From Comamonas terrae (lineage in GTDB: Bacteria; Pseudomonadota; Gammaproteobacteria; Burkholderiales; Burkholderiaceae_C), in contig NZ_BCNT01000008.1 in the NCBI RefSeq assembly GCF_001544075.1, positions 124,001 to 188,000 on the forward strand: a DNA stretch of 64,000 nt, given 5' to 3'. The notes beneath the pieces were generated by a model, which was not told where the DNA came from, did not search any database, and saw only the letters and a program-made list of their open reading frames with translations. A program made the translations under genes and the position numbers. This document shows, piece after piece, positions 17,229-25,902 of the stretch; position 1 is the first letter of the stretch, and every line of letters starts with the position of its first letter.

Positions 17229-18095
17229 CTAGGAAACTCGGGGCCCCAGCTCGGCCGCAGCAAGGGACGGACCGGGAATCCACTGCGCACGCACGGCATC
17301 GAGCGCCACGGGCTTGCGCTGCGGCGGTGCCTGGGCAATGCGGCCCAGGCTGATGAAGCCGGCCAGCCATTCCGTGGATGCCAGGCCCAGCTCGGCACCC
17401 AGCACCGCATCGAAGCAGCGTTCGCCGCTGAGCACGATGCCGCCGAAGCCGAGCTGGTGGGCGGCATTCATGAAGTTGCCCAGGGCCGCGCCCGCGGCCA
17501 GCCACTGCTCGCGCAAGGGCACCTGCGTGCGCGCCCTGGGCGAGACTACAAAGCCCAGCAGAGCCGGCGAGCGCGTCGCATGCTCGCGTGCCCGTTCGAT
17601 ATCGCTGCGCGGCGCCAGCGGGTCGCGGCGCAGCTTTTCCTGCTCGAACAGATCGGCCAGCCGGGCGCGGTGCTCCTGCGCGAACACCAGCACGCGCCAG
17701 GGATGCAGGCTGCCATGGTCCGGCGCATGCAGGGCCGCCTCGATCATCAGGTCGATCTCGGCCGCGTCGGGGCCCGGCCCCGTCAGGCGCTTGGGCGAGA
17801 CCGAGCGGCGCTGCAGCAGCGGCGCAACCACGGATCTCCGGCGTGATTCGGCAAAGCAGCGCTGCAGCGCATCGACGGCGCCGGCCAGTTCGCGCGCCCG
17901 GGCCACCAGTTCCTCGCCTGCGGCGGTGAAGTCCACATGCCCGTTGCCGGCCACGACCAGCACCTGGCCGTATTCGCGCTGCGCATGCTGCACGGCCCGG
18001 CGCAATTCGGCCTCGGTCAGGCCGCAGTCCCGGGCTGCCTGCAACCAGTCCCGCGCGCCATGCAACGCCAGCAGATAGGGAAGAAATTCCTGCAT
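17229..18095 (-). CDS. Nitroreductase-like protein with N-terminal LysR-type HTH
   Basis: 288 aa. The start at 18095 has a strong GGAGGTGGAG site. Residues 1-60 read like a LysR-type helix-turn-helix (MQEFLPYLLALHGARDWLQA, then GLTEAELRRAVQHA, then FTAAGEELVARARELAGAV) but no effector domain follows. From about residue 90 the protein is a flavin nitroreductase of the YdjA type (RRSVSPKRLTGPGPD, EAALHAPDHGSLHPWRVLVF, AGAALGNFMNAAHQLGFGG, GFISLGR). It probably binds FMN and reduces nitro compounds or quinones with NAD(P)H. The HTH may let it act as a redox-sensing regulator. Confidence 0.8.
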   Translation of the reverse strand: MQEFLPYLLALHGARDWLQAARDCGLTEAELRRAVQHAQREYGQVLVVAGNGHVDFTAAGEELVARARELAGAVDALQRCFAESRRRSVVAPLLQRRSVSPKRLTGPGPDAAEIDLMIEAALHAPDHGSLHPWRVLVFAQEHRARLADLFEQEKLRRDPLAPRSDIERAREHATRSPALLGFVVSPRARTQVPLREQWLAAGAALGNFMNAAHQLGFGGIVLSGERCFDAVLGAELGLASTEWLAGFISLGRIAQAPPQRKPVALDAVRAQWIPGPSLAAAELGPRVS

Positions 18096-18337
18096 CAAAC
18101 TCCACCTCCAACGGACAACGGCGAGCCGATCCAGGCGCCTCGCTATATATCGCTGAATATACTGCCTGAATCCGGGATGCAAGGGCTTGCCGCAGGAGAC
18201 CCGCAGGCCCATGGCGCATGCCGCTATGGCTTGAATAGCTGCTGCCGCTTGAATACTCTTGCTTTCAGCGCGCAAACCCCATAAAAACCATGGATGCCCG
18301 GCGAAAACAGCTCATGTGCCGATAGCAGCCCACTCCC

Positions 18338-18793
18338 ATGACACGCCCCATCCCGGAAGAAACCCTCCAGGCCTGGAACAGCGGCCGCAAGGTGCAGGCC
18401 ATCGAGCTGCTGCGCGAGCAAAGCAGGCTGGGCCTGGCCGAAGCCAGGCAGCTGCTCGAATCCCCCGACGGGGCGTCGCCTTCCCTGCCCGGCGATGCAC
18501 CGCCACCGCCCGGCCTGGAGCTACGCATTGCCGCCGAGCTGGCGCGGGACCGCAAGATCGAGGCGGTCAAGCTGCTGCGCGAGGCTTGCCACCTGAGCCT
18601 GGCCGAGGCCAAAAGGCGTGTCGATGCCGCCGAACAAGGCGAGGCGCTGGACCTGCGCAGCGAAGTGCCCCGCGCCCCGTCAGCCGGCCTCGTGCCGGGC
18701 GAAGTGCCGCGCGGCAGTGCCCTGGGCTGGATGGCGCTGGCGGCGGCCGCCGCCGTGGCCTACGGCGTCTGGCGTTATTTCGGACTGCCCTGA
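18338..18793 (+). CDS. Membrane-anchored protein with two ribosomal L7/L12-like motifs
   Basis: 151 aa. Two copies of a helical motif resembling the L7/L12 C-terminal domain: KVQAIELLREQSRLGLAEAR at about 17-36 and KIEAVKLLREACHLSLAEAK at about 70-89, each like the KAVREITGLGLKEAK region of L7/L12. A proline-rich linker separates them, and a C-terminal transmembrane helix follows (WMALAAAAAVAYGVWRYFG). It is not the ribosomal stalk protein, which is longer in its hinge and not membrane bound. Tail-anchored in the inner membrane with domains in the cytoplasm. The function is unknown; binding a translation factor is a guess. Confidence 0.7.
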   Translation: MTRPIPEETLQAWNSGRKVQAIELLREQSRLGLAEARQLLESPDGASPSLPGDAPPPPGLELRIAAELARDRKIEAVKLLREACHLSLAEAKRRVDAAEQGEALDLRSEVPRAPSAGLVPGEVPRGSALGWMALAAAAAVAYGVWRYFGLP

Positions 18794-18824
18794 ATGCCGG
18801 ACGCGCGCGGCCGGGCCGCCCTGT

Positions 18825-20258
18825 TCATTTCGCCGCGGCCGGTGCCGCCGGCGGCGTCTGCCAGCCGCCGCCCAGGGCCTGGTACAGCGCCACGGCGTTC
18901 TGCAGCTGGGCTTCGCGCAGCTTGATGACTTCCTGCTGCACCGCATACAGATTGCGCTGGGCGTCCAGCTCCTCGAGGTAGCTCGCGTAGCCGGCCTCGT
19001 AGCGGTCCTTGGCAAAGCCCAGCGTGCGTGCCAGCACCGCCTCGCGCTGGCGCGCATGCTCCCACTGGGCCTGCAGGCGCTTGGCCGACAGCAGCGCGCC
19101 TTCCACATCGGCAAAGGCCTTGACGACCACGCCCCGGTAGGCATAAGCGGCTTGGTCGCGCTGGGCCGAGGCCGCATCGAACTGGCCCTGCAGCCGCCCG
19201 CCGTTGAACAGCGGCGCCAGAATGCTGCCGCCCACGGACCAGACCGTGGCCGGGTGGTAGTCCAGCGCATTGATGAGCAGGTTGCCCACGCTGGCGCTCA
19301 GGGTGACCTGGGGCAGGAAGGCCGCGCGCTGGGCCGCGAGGTTGCTGTCGCTGGCCGCCAGCTGCAGCCGGGCGCGCGCGATGTCGGGCCGGCGCTCCAG
19401 CAGGGCCGAAGGCATGCCGGCGGACGGCACGGCCGGCAGGGCCACGGCGTCGAAGCTGCCCTGCCCGAGGGTTTCGCGCATTAGCGCCTGGGCCGCTTCG
19501 TCGCCCGCGCCACCGACCAGCTGCAGCAGGCTCAGGCGCTGGCGTTCCAGTGCCAGCGACAGCTGCTCCACGGCCTGCTGCACGCTTTGCAGCTCGGCCA
19601 GCGCCTGGCTTTGCTGCAGCTGCGAGATATAGCCCACGCGCACCTGGTCGTCGGCCAGGCGCACCGCATCCTGGCGCGAACGCACCGTGCTTTGCGCCGC
19701 CGCCAGCTGGGCCTGCAGCGAGCGCAGCGCGATATAGGCCTGGGCCGTGGTGGCGGCCACCGCGAGGCCCACCGCATCGCGGTCGGCCTGCGTGGCCTGC
19801 AGGCGCAGGTCGGCAGCATTGCGCAGCTGGCTCAGGCGGTTCCACAGGTCGATCTCCCAGCTGGCCTGCAGCCCGGGCTGGAGGGAGCGCGTCTGCGTGA
19901 GGCCGCGCGCGCCCAGGCTGCGCCCGGCCGACAGCGGCGCCGTGGCCGACACCTGGGGCAAGGCGGCCGAGCCTGCCAGCTCCAGGTTGGCGCGCGCCTC
20001 GTCCACGCGGGCCATGGCGGCCAGCACATCGTTGTTGCGCTCGGCGGCCAGCGCCATCCAGCGGTCCAGCAGCGGATCGCCAAAGGCCTGCCACCAGGCG
20101 GCCTGCACCGCCTGCTGTCCCTGGCTGGCTGGCTCGCCCGGCCAGGCGGACGGGATGGCGGGCGCGGCCCGAGCCGGGGCTTCGGTGATGGCCGGCACGC
20201 TGCAGGCGCTCAGCACGCCGCAGGCTGCAAGGCAGGTTGCCAAGGTCTTGAGGCTCAT
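18825..20258 (-). CDS. Outer-membrane efflux lipoprotein (NodT/OprM family)
   Basis: 477 aa. Lipoprotein signal with lipobox LSAC near residue 18, then two repeated outer-membrane efflux domains of the TolC fold (each with long helical hairpins, such as NDVLAAMARVDEARANLELA and GYASYLEELDAQRNLYAVQQ). It forms the outer-membrane channel of a tripartite pump. Its start overlaps the stop of the EmrA-like gene by four bases. It is the last gene of a TetR-EmrB-EmrA-OMF operon. Confidence 0.93.
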   Translation of the reverse strand: MSLKTLATCLAACGVLSACSVPAITEAPARAAPAIPSAWPGEPASQGQQAVQAAWWQAFGDPLLDRWMALAAERNNDVLAAMARVDEARANLELAGSAALPQVSATAPLSAGRSLGARGLTQTRSLQPGLQASWEIDLWNRLSQLRNAADLRLQATQADRDAVGLAVAATTAQAYIALRSLQAQLAAAQSTVRSRQDAVRLADDQVRVGYISQLQQSQALAELQSVQQAVEQLSLALERQRLSLLQLVGGAGDEAAQALMRETLGQGSFDAVALPAVPSAGMPSALLERRPDIARARLQLAASDSNLAAQRAAFLPQVTLSASVGNLLINALDYHPATVWSVGGSILAPLFNGGRLQGQFDAASAQRDQAAYAYRGVVVKAFADVEGALLSAKRLQAQWEHARQREAVLARTLGFAKDRYEAGYASYLEELDAQRNLYAVQQEVIKLREAQLQNAVALYQALGGGWQTPPAAPAAAK

Positions 20259-21469
20259 GGCTTGGCCTTTTCCGGGTCTGGCTGCTTCTGAGCGTTTTCA
20301 GCCTCGGCCCCTTGCCGGTCCTGCGCAGCCTGCTCCTTTTTCTGCGCGGTATCGAGGCGCACGACCACCGACATGCCCGGACGCAGGCGTGCGGCCAGCG
20401 GCTGGCCTTCGTCGACGGAGATCTTCACGGGCAGACGCTGCACGACCTTGGTGAAGTTGCCCGTGGCATTGTCAGGCTTGAGCACGCTGAACTCCGAGCC
20501 CGTGGCCGGCGCGATCTCCAGCACATGCCCCCTGAGGCGCGCGCCGCCCAGCGCATCCACGCTGAAGCTCACGGCCTGGCCGATCTGCACATGGGCGGTC
20601 TGGGTCTCCTTGAAATTGGCCATCACCCAGAATGGCGGCGGCACCACGTACATGAGCTGGGTGCCGGCGGCCACGTACTGGCCCTTGCGCACCGAGACTT
20701 CGCTGACCTGGCCGCTGCTGGGCGCGTAGACCACGGTGTTGTCCAGATTGATCTGGGCCTGGCGCAGCTGGGCCTCGGCCATCTGCACCTGGGCCTTGAG
20801 CGATTCGCGGCCCACGGTGGTGGCCTTGATCTTCTCCTGGTTGATCTCGATGTCGGCCTGGGCCTTGGCCACGTTGGTGCTGGCCAGGCGCGCGGTGGCG
20901 CGCACCTTGTCGCGCTCGTTGAGCGAGACCGAGCCACGCTCGGCCAGCTCCTGCACGCGCCTGAGCTCGGCCTGGGAGCGCTCGGCCTCGGCCTGCACGG
21001 CCGCCAGGCCTGCGCGGCTGGCCGACAGCGTGGCGCGGTTCTGGGCCTGGGTCTGGTCGGCATTGGCCAGCTGGGCCCGGGCATTGGCCAGCTGGGCCTC
21101 GGCCTGGGCCAGCGATGCCTCGTAGGTACGGCGGTCGATGCGCACCAGGGGCTGGCCCGCCTGCACCTGCTCGTAGTCCCGGACCAGCACCTCGGTCACA
21201 TAGCCGTTGACCTGGGGTGCCAGCACGGTGACGGCACCGCGCACATAGGCGTTGTCCGTGGAGACCACCGAGCTGTTGAACGGCCACTGGTTCCAGGCGC
21301 GCAGCACCAGCAGGATGCCGGCCAGCGCCACCACGGCCATGACCAGCACGCTGCGCCGCGAAGGCTTGATCTTCTTGGGCGTGGGCGGCAGCGTGGCCGC
21401 CGGTGCGGCAGCGGGCGCAGCGGATGCTGCGGGCGATGAGGATGGATTGTGGGTCTGGTTTTCGCTCAT
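20255..21469 (-). CDS. emrA: EmrA/HlyD-type membrane fusion protein
   Basis: 404 aa from the ATG at 21469. Single inner-membrane helix (SVLVMAVVALAGILLVLRAW, about 40-60), first half of the lipoyl domain (VTVLAPQVNGYVTEVLVRDY), long Ala/Gln-rich coiled-coil hairpin (about 125-245), second lipoyl half (VYAPSSGQVSEVSVRKGQYV) and beta-barrel region. The tail ends in a charged Gln/Glu/Lys-rich segment. It bridges the inner-membrane pump EmrB and the outer-membrane channel encoded next. Only 25 bp separate it from emrB. Confidence 0.93.
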   Translation of the reverse strand: MSENQTHNPSSSPAASAAPAAAPAATLPPTPKKIKPSRRSVLVMAVVALAGILLVLRAWNQWPFNSSVVSTDNAYVRGAVTVLAPQVNGYVTEVLVRDYEQVQAGQPLVRIDRRTYEASLAQAEAQLANARAQLANADQTQAQNRATLSASRAGLAAVQAEAERSQAELRRVQELAERGSVSLNERDKVRATARLASTNVAKAQADIEINQEKIKATTVGRESLKAQVQMAEAQLRQAQINLDNTVVYAPSSGQVSEVSVRKGQYVAAGTQLMYVVPPPFWVMANFKETQTAHVQIGQAVSFSVDALGGARLRGHVLEIAPATGSEFSVLKPDNATGNFTKVVQRLPVKISVDEGQPLAARLRPGMSVVVRLDTAQKKEQAAQDRQGAEAENAQKQPDPEKAKP

Positions 21470-21494
21470 GGGAATCGATGGGTTCGCTGCTGCG

Positions 21495-23651
21495 TCATTC
21501 GGTACGGTGCGGCGGCTCGGCATCCGTGGTCTTGCCGGGCTTCTGCGGGGCGGCGGGCGGCGCGCCCTCGCCTTGCGGGGTTTCGGAACCCGGGTGCTGC
21601 CTGAGTTCGGCTTCGAGCTCGCTTTCCAGCTCCAGCACCTGCTCGTTGTCGCGCAGCGGGTCGGCGCTGTCCAGCGCCTGCTGCTCGCCGGCTTCGGCCG
21701 CCTGCATGGCCTCGCTCAGATGCCGGGCCTGGGCGCCGCCCAGCACCATGCTGCGCTGGCGTGCCGCAGCGGCCGTCCCGGCGCCAGCGGGAAGGCCTGT
21801 CTCATCCGAGGCGTCGCTGCCGCTGTCGTCGACGATCACGGTCAGCGCGCCCGGCGGCTGCGCATCCGGGCCGGCCTGGTGCTGCGCGGCCACCGAGGGC
21901 GCGCGCTGCGGCGCGCCGTCGGTGGCGGCCGCGGCCGTGCCCTGGTTGCCGCTCTGGCGCGTCATCAGGCGCACCATGGCGGCGGCGCGGCGCACGCGCA
22001 CCGAGGCAGCCAGGCTCCACAGCAGGTACAGCAGCGCAATCGCGCCCGTGAGCGCAAAGACATCGTTGTAGGCCCGCACGTTGGCTTCGCGCCGCACGAT
22101 CTGCGAAAGCTGCAGCGTGCCCTGGCCGGCACGCAGGGCCGGGTCCACCGTGACGCGGCCGTAGACCTGGCCCTGGATGCGCAGCCGATCGGCCACCACG
22201 GGGTCGGTCGGGTCGATCTGCGACACCAGCGCGGTCGAATACACCTGCTCGCGGTGGGTCTGGTAGGTGCTCAGCAGGGCCGAGCCCATCAACCCGCCCA
22301 TGGACTGGGTCATGGAGATGGTGACGATGCAGGTCAGCATGTGGTTGGGGCCGAACTTGAGCCCCTGGATGACGCCCGTGAGCATCAGCGGCCCCATGAA
22401 GATGCCAGCCCCCATGGCCAGCAGGAACTGGCTGTAGTAGAAATCGGCGGGCCGGTCCAGGCTGGTGCGGTGGTGGTCCAGGAAGGCGGCCACGGCAAAC
22501 AGCGCGATGGACGCGAGAATCTGCTTGCCCATGTGGGGCACGCCGAAGGTGAGCGCCGACAGGGCGATGCCAGCCACCGTGCCCAGCAGGATGACGCCGA
22601 ACAGCGGCTGCATCTGGTCGGGCGTCATGCCCAGCGTGCGCATCAGGCCCACCATGCCGTAGGTCTGCTCGGTGGTCAGGAAGCGCAGCAGCACGGCACC
22701 GATCACGAAGCGTATGGTCGGCCCCTGCACGAACCAGCGGGTCTGCAGCATGGGATTCTTGCGGTGGTGTTCTATGTACAGGGCAGTGCACAGCAGCACG
22801 ATGGAGCCGACCAGCAGCCAGGCCAGCCACGGCGTGTCCAGCCACCAGCGCGTGTAGCCCTGCACCAGCACGGCAATCAGCATGCCCAGGCCCGGCACCA
22901 TGAGGAAGAAGGTGACGAAGTCCAGCTTCTCGAAGGTCTTGATATAGAGGCCCGGCGGCAGCTTGAGCACGACCACGCCCGCGAACGAAATCAGCGCCAG
23001 CCCGGCCTCGAAGATGTAGAGGTTGTGCCACTCGCTGTTGTAGAGCAGGCCCGGCGACAGCATCCAGGCCAGCGGCGTGGCGATCTGCGACAGGCCCACG
23101 CCTATCACCAGCATCTTCATCACGTATTTGCGCGGAGCCGATTGCAGCAGGTACAGCGTGCCCAGCGACGAGCAGGCCGAGGCCGTCAGCCCGCTGGCCG
23201 CACGCAGCAGCAGCAGGCTGTCGTAGCTGCCCAGCAGCAGGTGCAGCACGCACAGCAGGGCATAGGCGCCCAAGCCGATCTCGGCGAACAGGCGCATGCC
23301 GAACTGCTGGCGGAACTTGTAGACCAGCAGATTGGCCGTCATGTTGAGCATGACGTAGCTGCCGGTCAGCCAGCCGGCCTCGGCCGGCGTCAGCCCCATC
23401 TGGCCCTGGATGGTGGGCAGGTTGGCCGTGAACAGCGCATTGCCCAGGCCGCCCGTGATGGCCACCAGCACGGCGATGAGCCCATAGGCCACGCGCACCA
23501 TGGGTGCGTGCACCGGCATGGAGGGCGATCCCGGCAGGCTGGGCTTCTCATGCTCCTCCCAATCGGGCGGGCGGCGCAGGTAGACCAGCGCCGGCTGGGG
23601 TGCGGGCATGGCGGCCTGCGCGGAGGCGGAAGTGTCTTGGGCCTGGCTCAT
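21495..23651 (-). CDS. emrB: EmrB-type DHA2 drug:proton antiporter with long C-terminal extension
   Basis: 718 aa. Residues about 30-540 show the usual 14 transmembrane helices of the DHA2 family, including motif C-like glycine-rich helices. The following 165 residues are unusual: hydrophilic, rich in Ala, Gln, Glu and Pro, with a predicted acidic helix (NEQVLELESELEAELRQHPG) at the end. Standard EmrB proteins end near residue 510-530, so this tail is an added cytoplasmic domain of unknown role. It follows tetR by three bases and precedes emrA. The pump exports hydrophobic toxic compounds using the proton gradient. Confidence 0.9.
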   Translation of the reverse strand: MSQAQDTSASAQAAMPAPQPALVYLRRPPDWEEHEKPSLPGSPSMPVHAPMVRVAYGLIAVLVAITGGLGNALFTANLPTIQGQMGLTPAEAGWLTGSYVMLNMTANLLVYKFRQQFGMRLFAEIGLGAYALLCVLHLLLGSYDSLLLLRAASGLTASACSSLGTLYLLQSAPRKYVMKMLVIGVGLSQIATPLAWMLSPGLLYNSEWHNLYIFEAGLALISFAGVVVLKLPPGLYIKTFEKLDFVTFFLMVPGLGMLIAVLVQGYTRWWLDTPWLAWLLVGSIVLLCTALYIEHHRKNPMLQTRWFVQGPTIRFVIGAVLLRFLTTEQTYGMVGLMRTLGMTPDQMQPLFGVILLGTVAGIALSALTFGVPHMGKQILASIALFAVAAFLDHHRTSLDRPADFYYSQFLLAMGAGIFMGPLMLTGVIQGLKFGPNHMLTCIVTISMTQSMGGLMGSALLSTYQTHREQVYSTALVSQIDPTDPVVADRLRIQGQVYGRVTVDPALRAGQGTLQLSQIVRREANVRAYNDVFALTGAIALLYLLWSLAASVRVRRAAAMVRLMTRQSGNQGTAAAATDGAPQRAPSVAAQHQAGPDAQPPGALTVIVDDSGSDASDETGLPAGAGTAAAARQRSMVLGGAQARHLSEAMQAAEAGEQQALDSADPLRDNEQVLELESELEAELRQHPGSETPQGEGAPPAAPQKPGKTTDAEPPHRTE

Positions 23652-23654
23652 GGT

Positions 23655-24203
23655 TCAGTCCGCCAGCCCGTGCCAGATGATCTGCAGCGCGCGCCGCGCG
23701 AGCTTCTTGCGCTGCTGCGCCGTCTCGCCGCGCAGCGAGCCGCCCAGCATGCCGAACACCAGCGACAGGTCCTGAAAGCTCAGCACCTGCCTGCACAGAC
23801 CGGCCTCCACCGCGCGCTTCATGGGCCCCTGGAAGGCTTCCCACATCTGCCGGCGCGCCTGGGCGATCACCTCGTCGCCGCGCTCCACGGCGCGCCAGTA
23901 GTCCACCAGCGGCGCGGAGACAGCGATGCGGTCGGCCACCAGGGCCAGCAGCTTGAAGAAGGCCTGGTCGTCATCGCCCAGGGCCTGCGCTGCCTGGCGG
24001 GTTTTCTCCAGGGAACGCTCCAGCAGCGCCAGCATGATGGCCTTGCGGTCGGGAAACTGGCGGTACAGCGTGGCGCGGCCGACCTGCGCGCGCTCGACGA
24101 TCAGGTCCAGCGGCGCCGTCACGCCATGTTCGGCAAACACGGCATCGGCCGCGTCCAGCAACTGGGCGCGGCGTTCGGCGGGAGCGGGACGCTTGGCATT
24201 CAT
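23655..24203 (-). CDS. TetR-family repressor of the efflux operon
   Basis: 182 aa. N-terminal HTH at about 10-55 (RRAQLLDAADAVFAEHGVTA, then VGRATLYRQFPDRKAIMLAL) and a variable ligand-binding helical domain. It is the first gene of the four-gene operon with emrB, emrA and the outer-membrane channel. An inverted repeat at 24216-24231 lies just upstream of the start, so it most likely represses its own operon until a pump substrate binds. Confidence 0.92.
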   Translation of the reverse strand: MNAKRPAPAERRAQLLDAADAVFAEHGVTAPLDLIVERAQVGRATLYRQFPDRKAIMLALLERSLEKTRQAAQALGDDDQAFFKLLALVADRIAVSAPLVDYWRAVERGDEVIAQARRQMWEAFQGPMKRAVEAGLCRQVLSFQDLSLVFGMLGGSLRGETAQQRKKLARRALQIIWHGLAD

Positions 24204-24215
24204 GCGGACAATTAT

Positions 24216-24231
24216 CGGACAAAAATGTCCG
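24216..24231. promoter_or_regulatory. Operator of the TetR-efflux operon
   Basis: CGGACA-AAAA-TGTCCG, an inverted repeat with perfect six-base arms and a four-base spacer, 13 bp upstream of the tetR start codon. A third CGGACA copy lies just beside it at 24205-24210. The location over the promoter fits autorepression. Confidence 0.7.
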
Positions 24232-24330
24232 AATAAGTGTCACGTTTGCGCATTCCCTACTCGCATGAAGGGCGCCCTCCTACCGCCATGCAGACTTGCC
24301 GCAGAGGCCGTGGCGCAGCCTGGCAGGTGT

Positions 24331-25245
24331 TCAGCCGGGCAATGCCAGCAGGCTGCGCCGGCTCGCGAACGCGCGCGGCTGGCCGGTCAGCGGATCGTCG
24401 AAGGCCAGGCTGCGCGCCAGCAGCTGCAGAGGATTGGAGTAGTCGCCGGGCTCGGGATCGTTGACCTCGGGATAGAAGGCGTCGCCCCTGAGCGGCAGGC
24501 CCAATGCCGCCATGTGCACGCGCAACTGGTGGCGCTTGCCCGAGACCGGCTCCAGCCGATAGCGCGCCCAGCGGCCGTTGTGCTCGATGATGTCCATGCG
24601 CGTGCGGCTGTTGGGCTCGCCGGGCACCTCGTGCATGCGAAAGAAATGGCCGCTTTCCTCGAGGCGGCTCGCATGCTCGCGCGGGAACGCCAGGTCGGCG
24701 CGGTACGGGGCCACGGCCTCGTAGACCTTGTGGATGGCCCGGTCGCGGAACAGCGCCTGGTAGATGCCGCGCGTGGCGCGCTGCACCGAGAACACCACGA
24801 GCCCCGCCGTGTCGCGGTCTATGCGGTGGATGGGCGACAGCTCGGGCAGGTCCAGCATACGCTTGAGCCGCACCAGCAAGGTGTTCTGCAGATACCGGCC
24901 CGCCGGTACCACGGGCAGGAAGTGCGGCTTGTCGGCCACCAGCAGATGCTCGTCCTGGTACAGCACCTCGGCGGCAAACGGGATCTCCGGCTCGCGCTCG
25001 AGCTCGCGGTAGTAGTAATAGCGCAGCCCCGGTGTGAACGGCGTCTGCGGCGTGGCCGCCTGACCCCGCTCGCTCACCACCTCGCGGGCCTGCATGCGCC
25101 GCAGCCAGTCCGCATGCGTGACCGCGGGCAGGCGCCGGGCGAGAAAGTCGATCAGCAGCCCCTGGCCCTGGCTGGGCAGGACGACGCAGCTGGGGCTGAC
25201 GCCGTCACGCAGCGGCAGTACCTTGGGATCGTGGGAGTTATGCAT
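24331..25245 (-). CDS. RluA-family pseudouridine synthase
   Basis: 304 aa. The catalytic motif HRIDRDTAGLVVFS is present (family HRLDRxTSG, catalytic Asp in the middle), together with LLVADKPHFLPVVPAG and the C-terminal GKRHQLRVHMAALGLPLRGD. It converts uridine to pseudouridine in rRNA or tRNA. The HRIDRDTAG form and the arrangement resemble the subgroup often labelled RluA-like pseudouridine synthase; the exact target base cannot be read from sequence. Monocistronic, convergent with nothing on the same strand. Confidence 0.9.
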   Translation of the reverse strand: MHNSHDPKVLPLRDGVSPSCVVLPSQGQGLLIDFLARRLPAVTHADWLRRMQAREVVSERGQAATPQTPFTPGLRYYYYRELEREPEIPFAAEVLYQDEHLLVADKPHFLPVVPAGRYLQNTLLVRLKRMLDLPELSPIHRIDRDTAGLVVFSVQRATRGIYQALFRDRAIHKVYEAVAPYRADLAFPREHASRLEESGHFFRMHEVPGEPNSRTRMDIIEHNGRWARYRLEPVSGKRHQLRVHMAALGLPLRGDAFYPEVNDPEPGDYSNPLQLLARSLAFDDPLTGQPRAFASRRSLLALPG

Positions 25246-25394
25246 GGCGCGGCGATTCTAGACCGGCCGGCAGTCCGTTCCCGCTGGTGCATACTGGGCG
25301 GCGCCTTTCACTCGCCGGGCCGCTCCGGGAGGCAGCCGCAGGGCAGCGACCACCCGCGCCATGGAGCGCCATTTTTCAGCTTTCACCAGAAACC

Positions 25395-25718
25395 ATGAGC
25401 ATCGCCGTCTTCTATCTTCGCAACCGCAGCCCCGAAGGGGAGGCGCCCGTCTGGCAGCCGGAGTGCGTTTCGTACGGCGACGCCCAGATGGGCGAAGCCC
25501 TGGCGCGGTGCCAGGCGCTGCGCGGCGACCCGCGCCATGCGCATGTGGTCATCTCTTCCGAGCTGCGCGACATGGTGGGGCAGATCGGCGTGGCCGCCGT
25601 CGAGGACGGGCTTACGCCCGACGGCCAGGCCTACGAATGGAGCAAGGCCGGCCGCGCCGGCGCCAGCCGCAGGAATGCAGCGCAGCCGCCGGTGCAGCGC
25701 AAGGATATGGATGTTTGA
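25395..25718 (+). CDS. Conserved hypothetical protein
   Basis: 107 aa from the ATG at 25395. Small soluble protein: starts MSIAVFYLRNRSPEGEAPVW, then a helical middle (ALARCQALRGDPRHAHVVIS) and a basic tail. Good codon bias supports a real gene. No family is recognised. It stands alone between the divergent pseudouridine synthase gene and the AsmA gene. Confidence 0.65.
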   Translation: MSIAVFYLRNRSPEGEAPVWQPECVSYGDAQMGEALARCQALRGDPRHAHVVISSELRDMVGQIGVAAVEDGLTPDGQAYEWSKAGRAGASRRNAAQPPVQRKDMDV

Positions 25719-25902
25719 GCCCTGGGCGGCTATGCCGCTCCCCCGGCGGGGCCGCCTACCCTGGCGCAGGCACCACCGACAATCCTGCAAGGCGGGGCCT
25801 CGTACACGCTTGTAGGACATGCCTGCGCAGAACTGACGGGCTCGCAAGGTATTCGTGCAGCCCATAGACCGCTAGCATGGGCCTTCACAGGCTGAATGAC
25901 CC

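Noticed and set aside
21252-24236. A 994-codon open frame on the plus strand
   Set aside because: Antisense to emrA, emrB and tetR, rich in His, Gln and Arg as usual for such shadows, with no recognisable motif.
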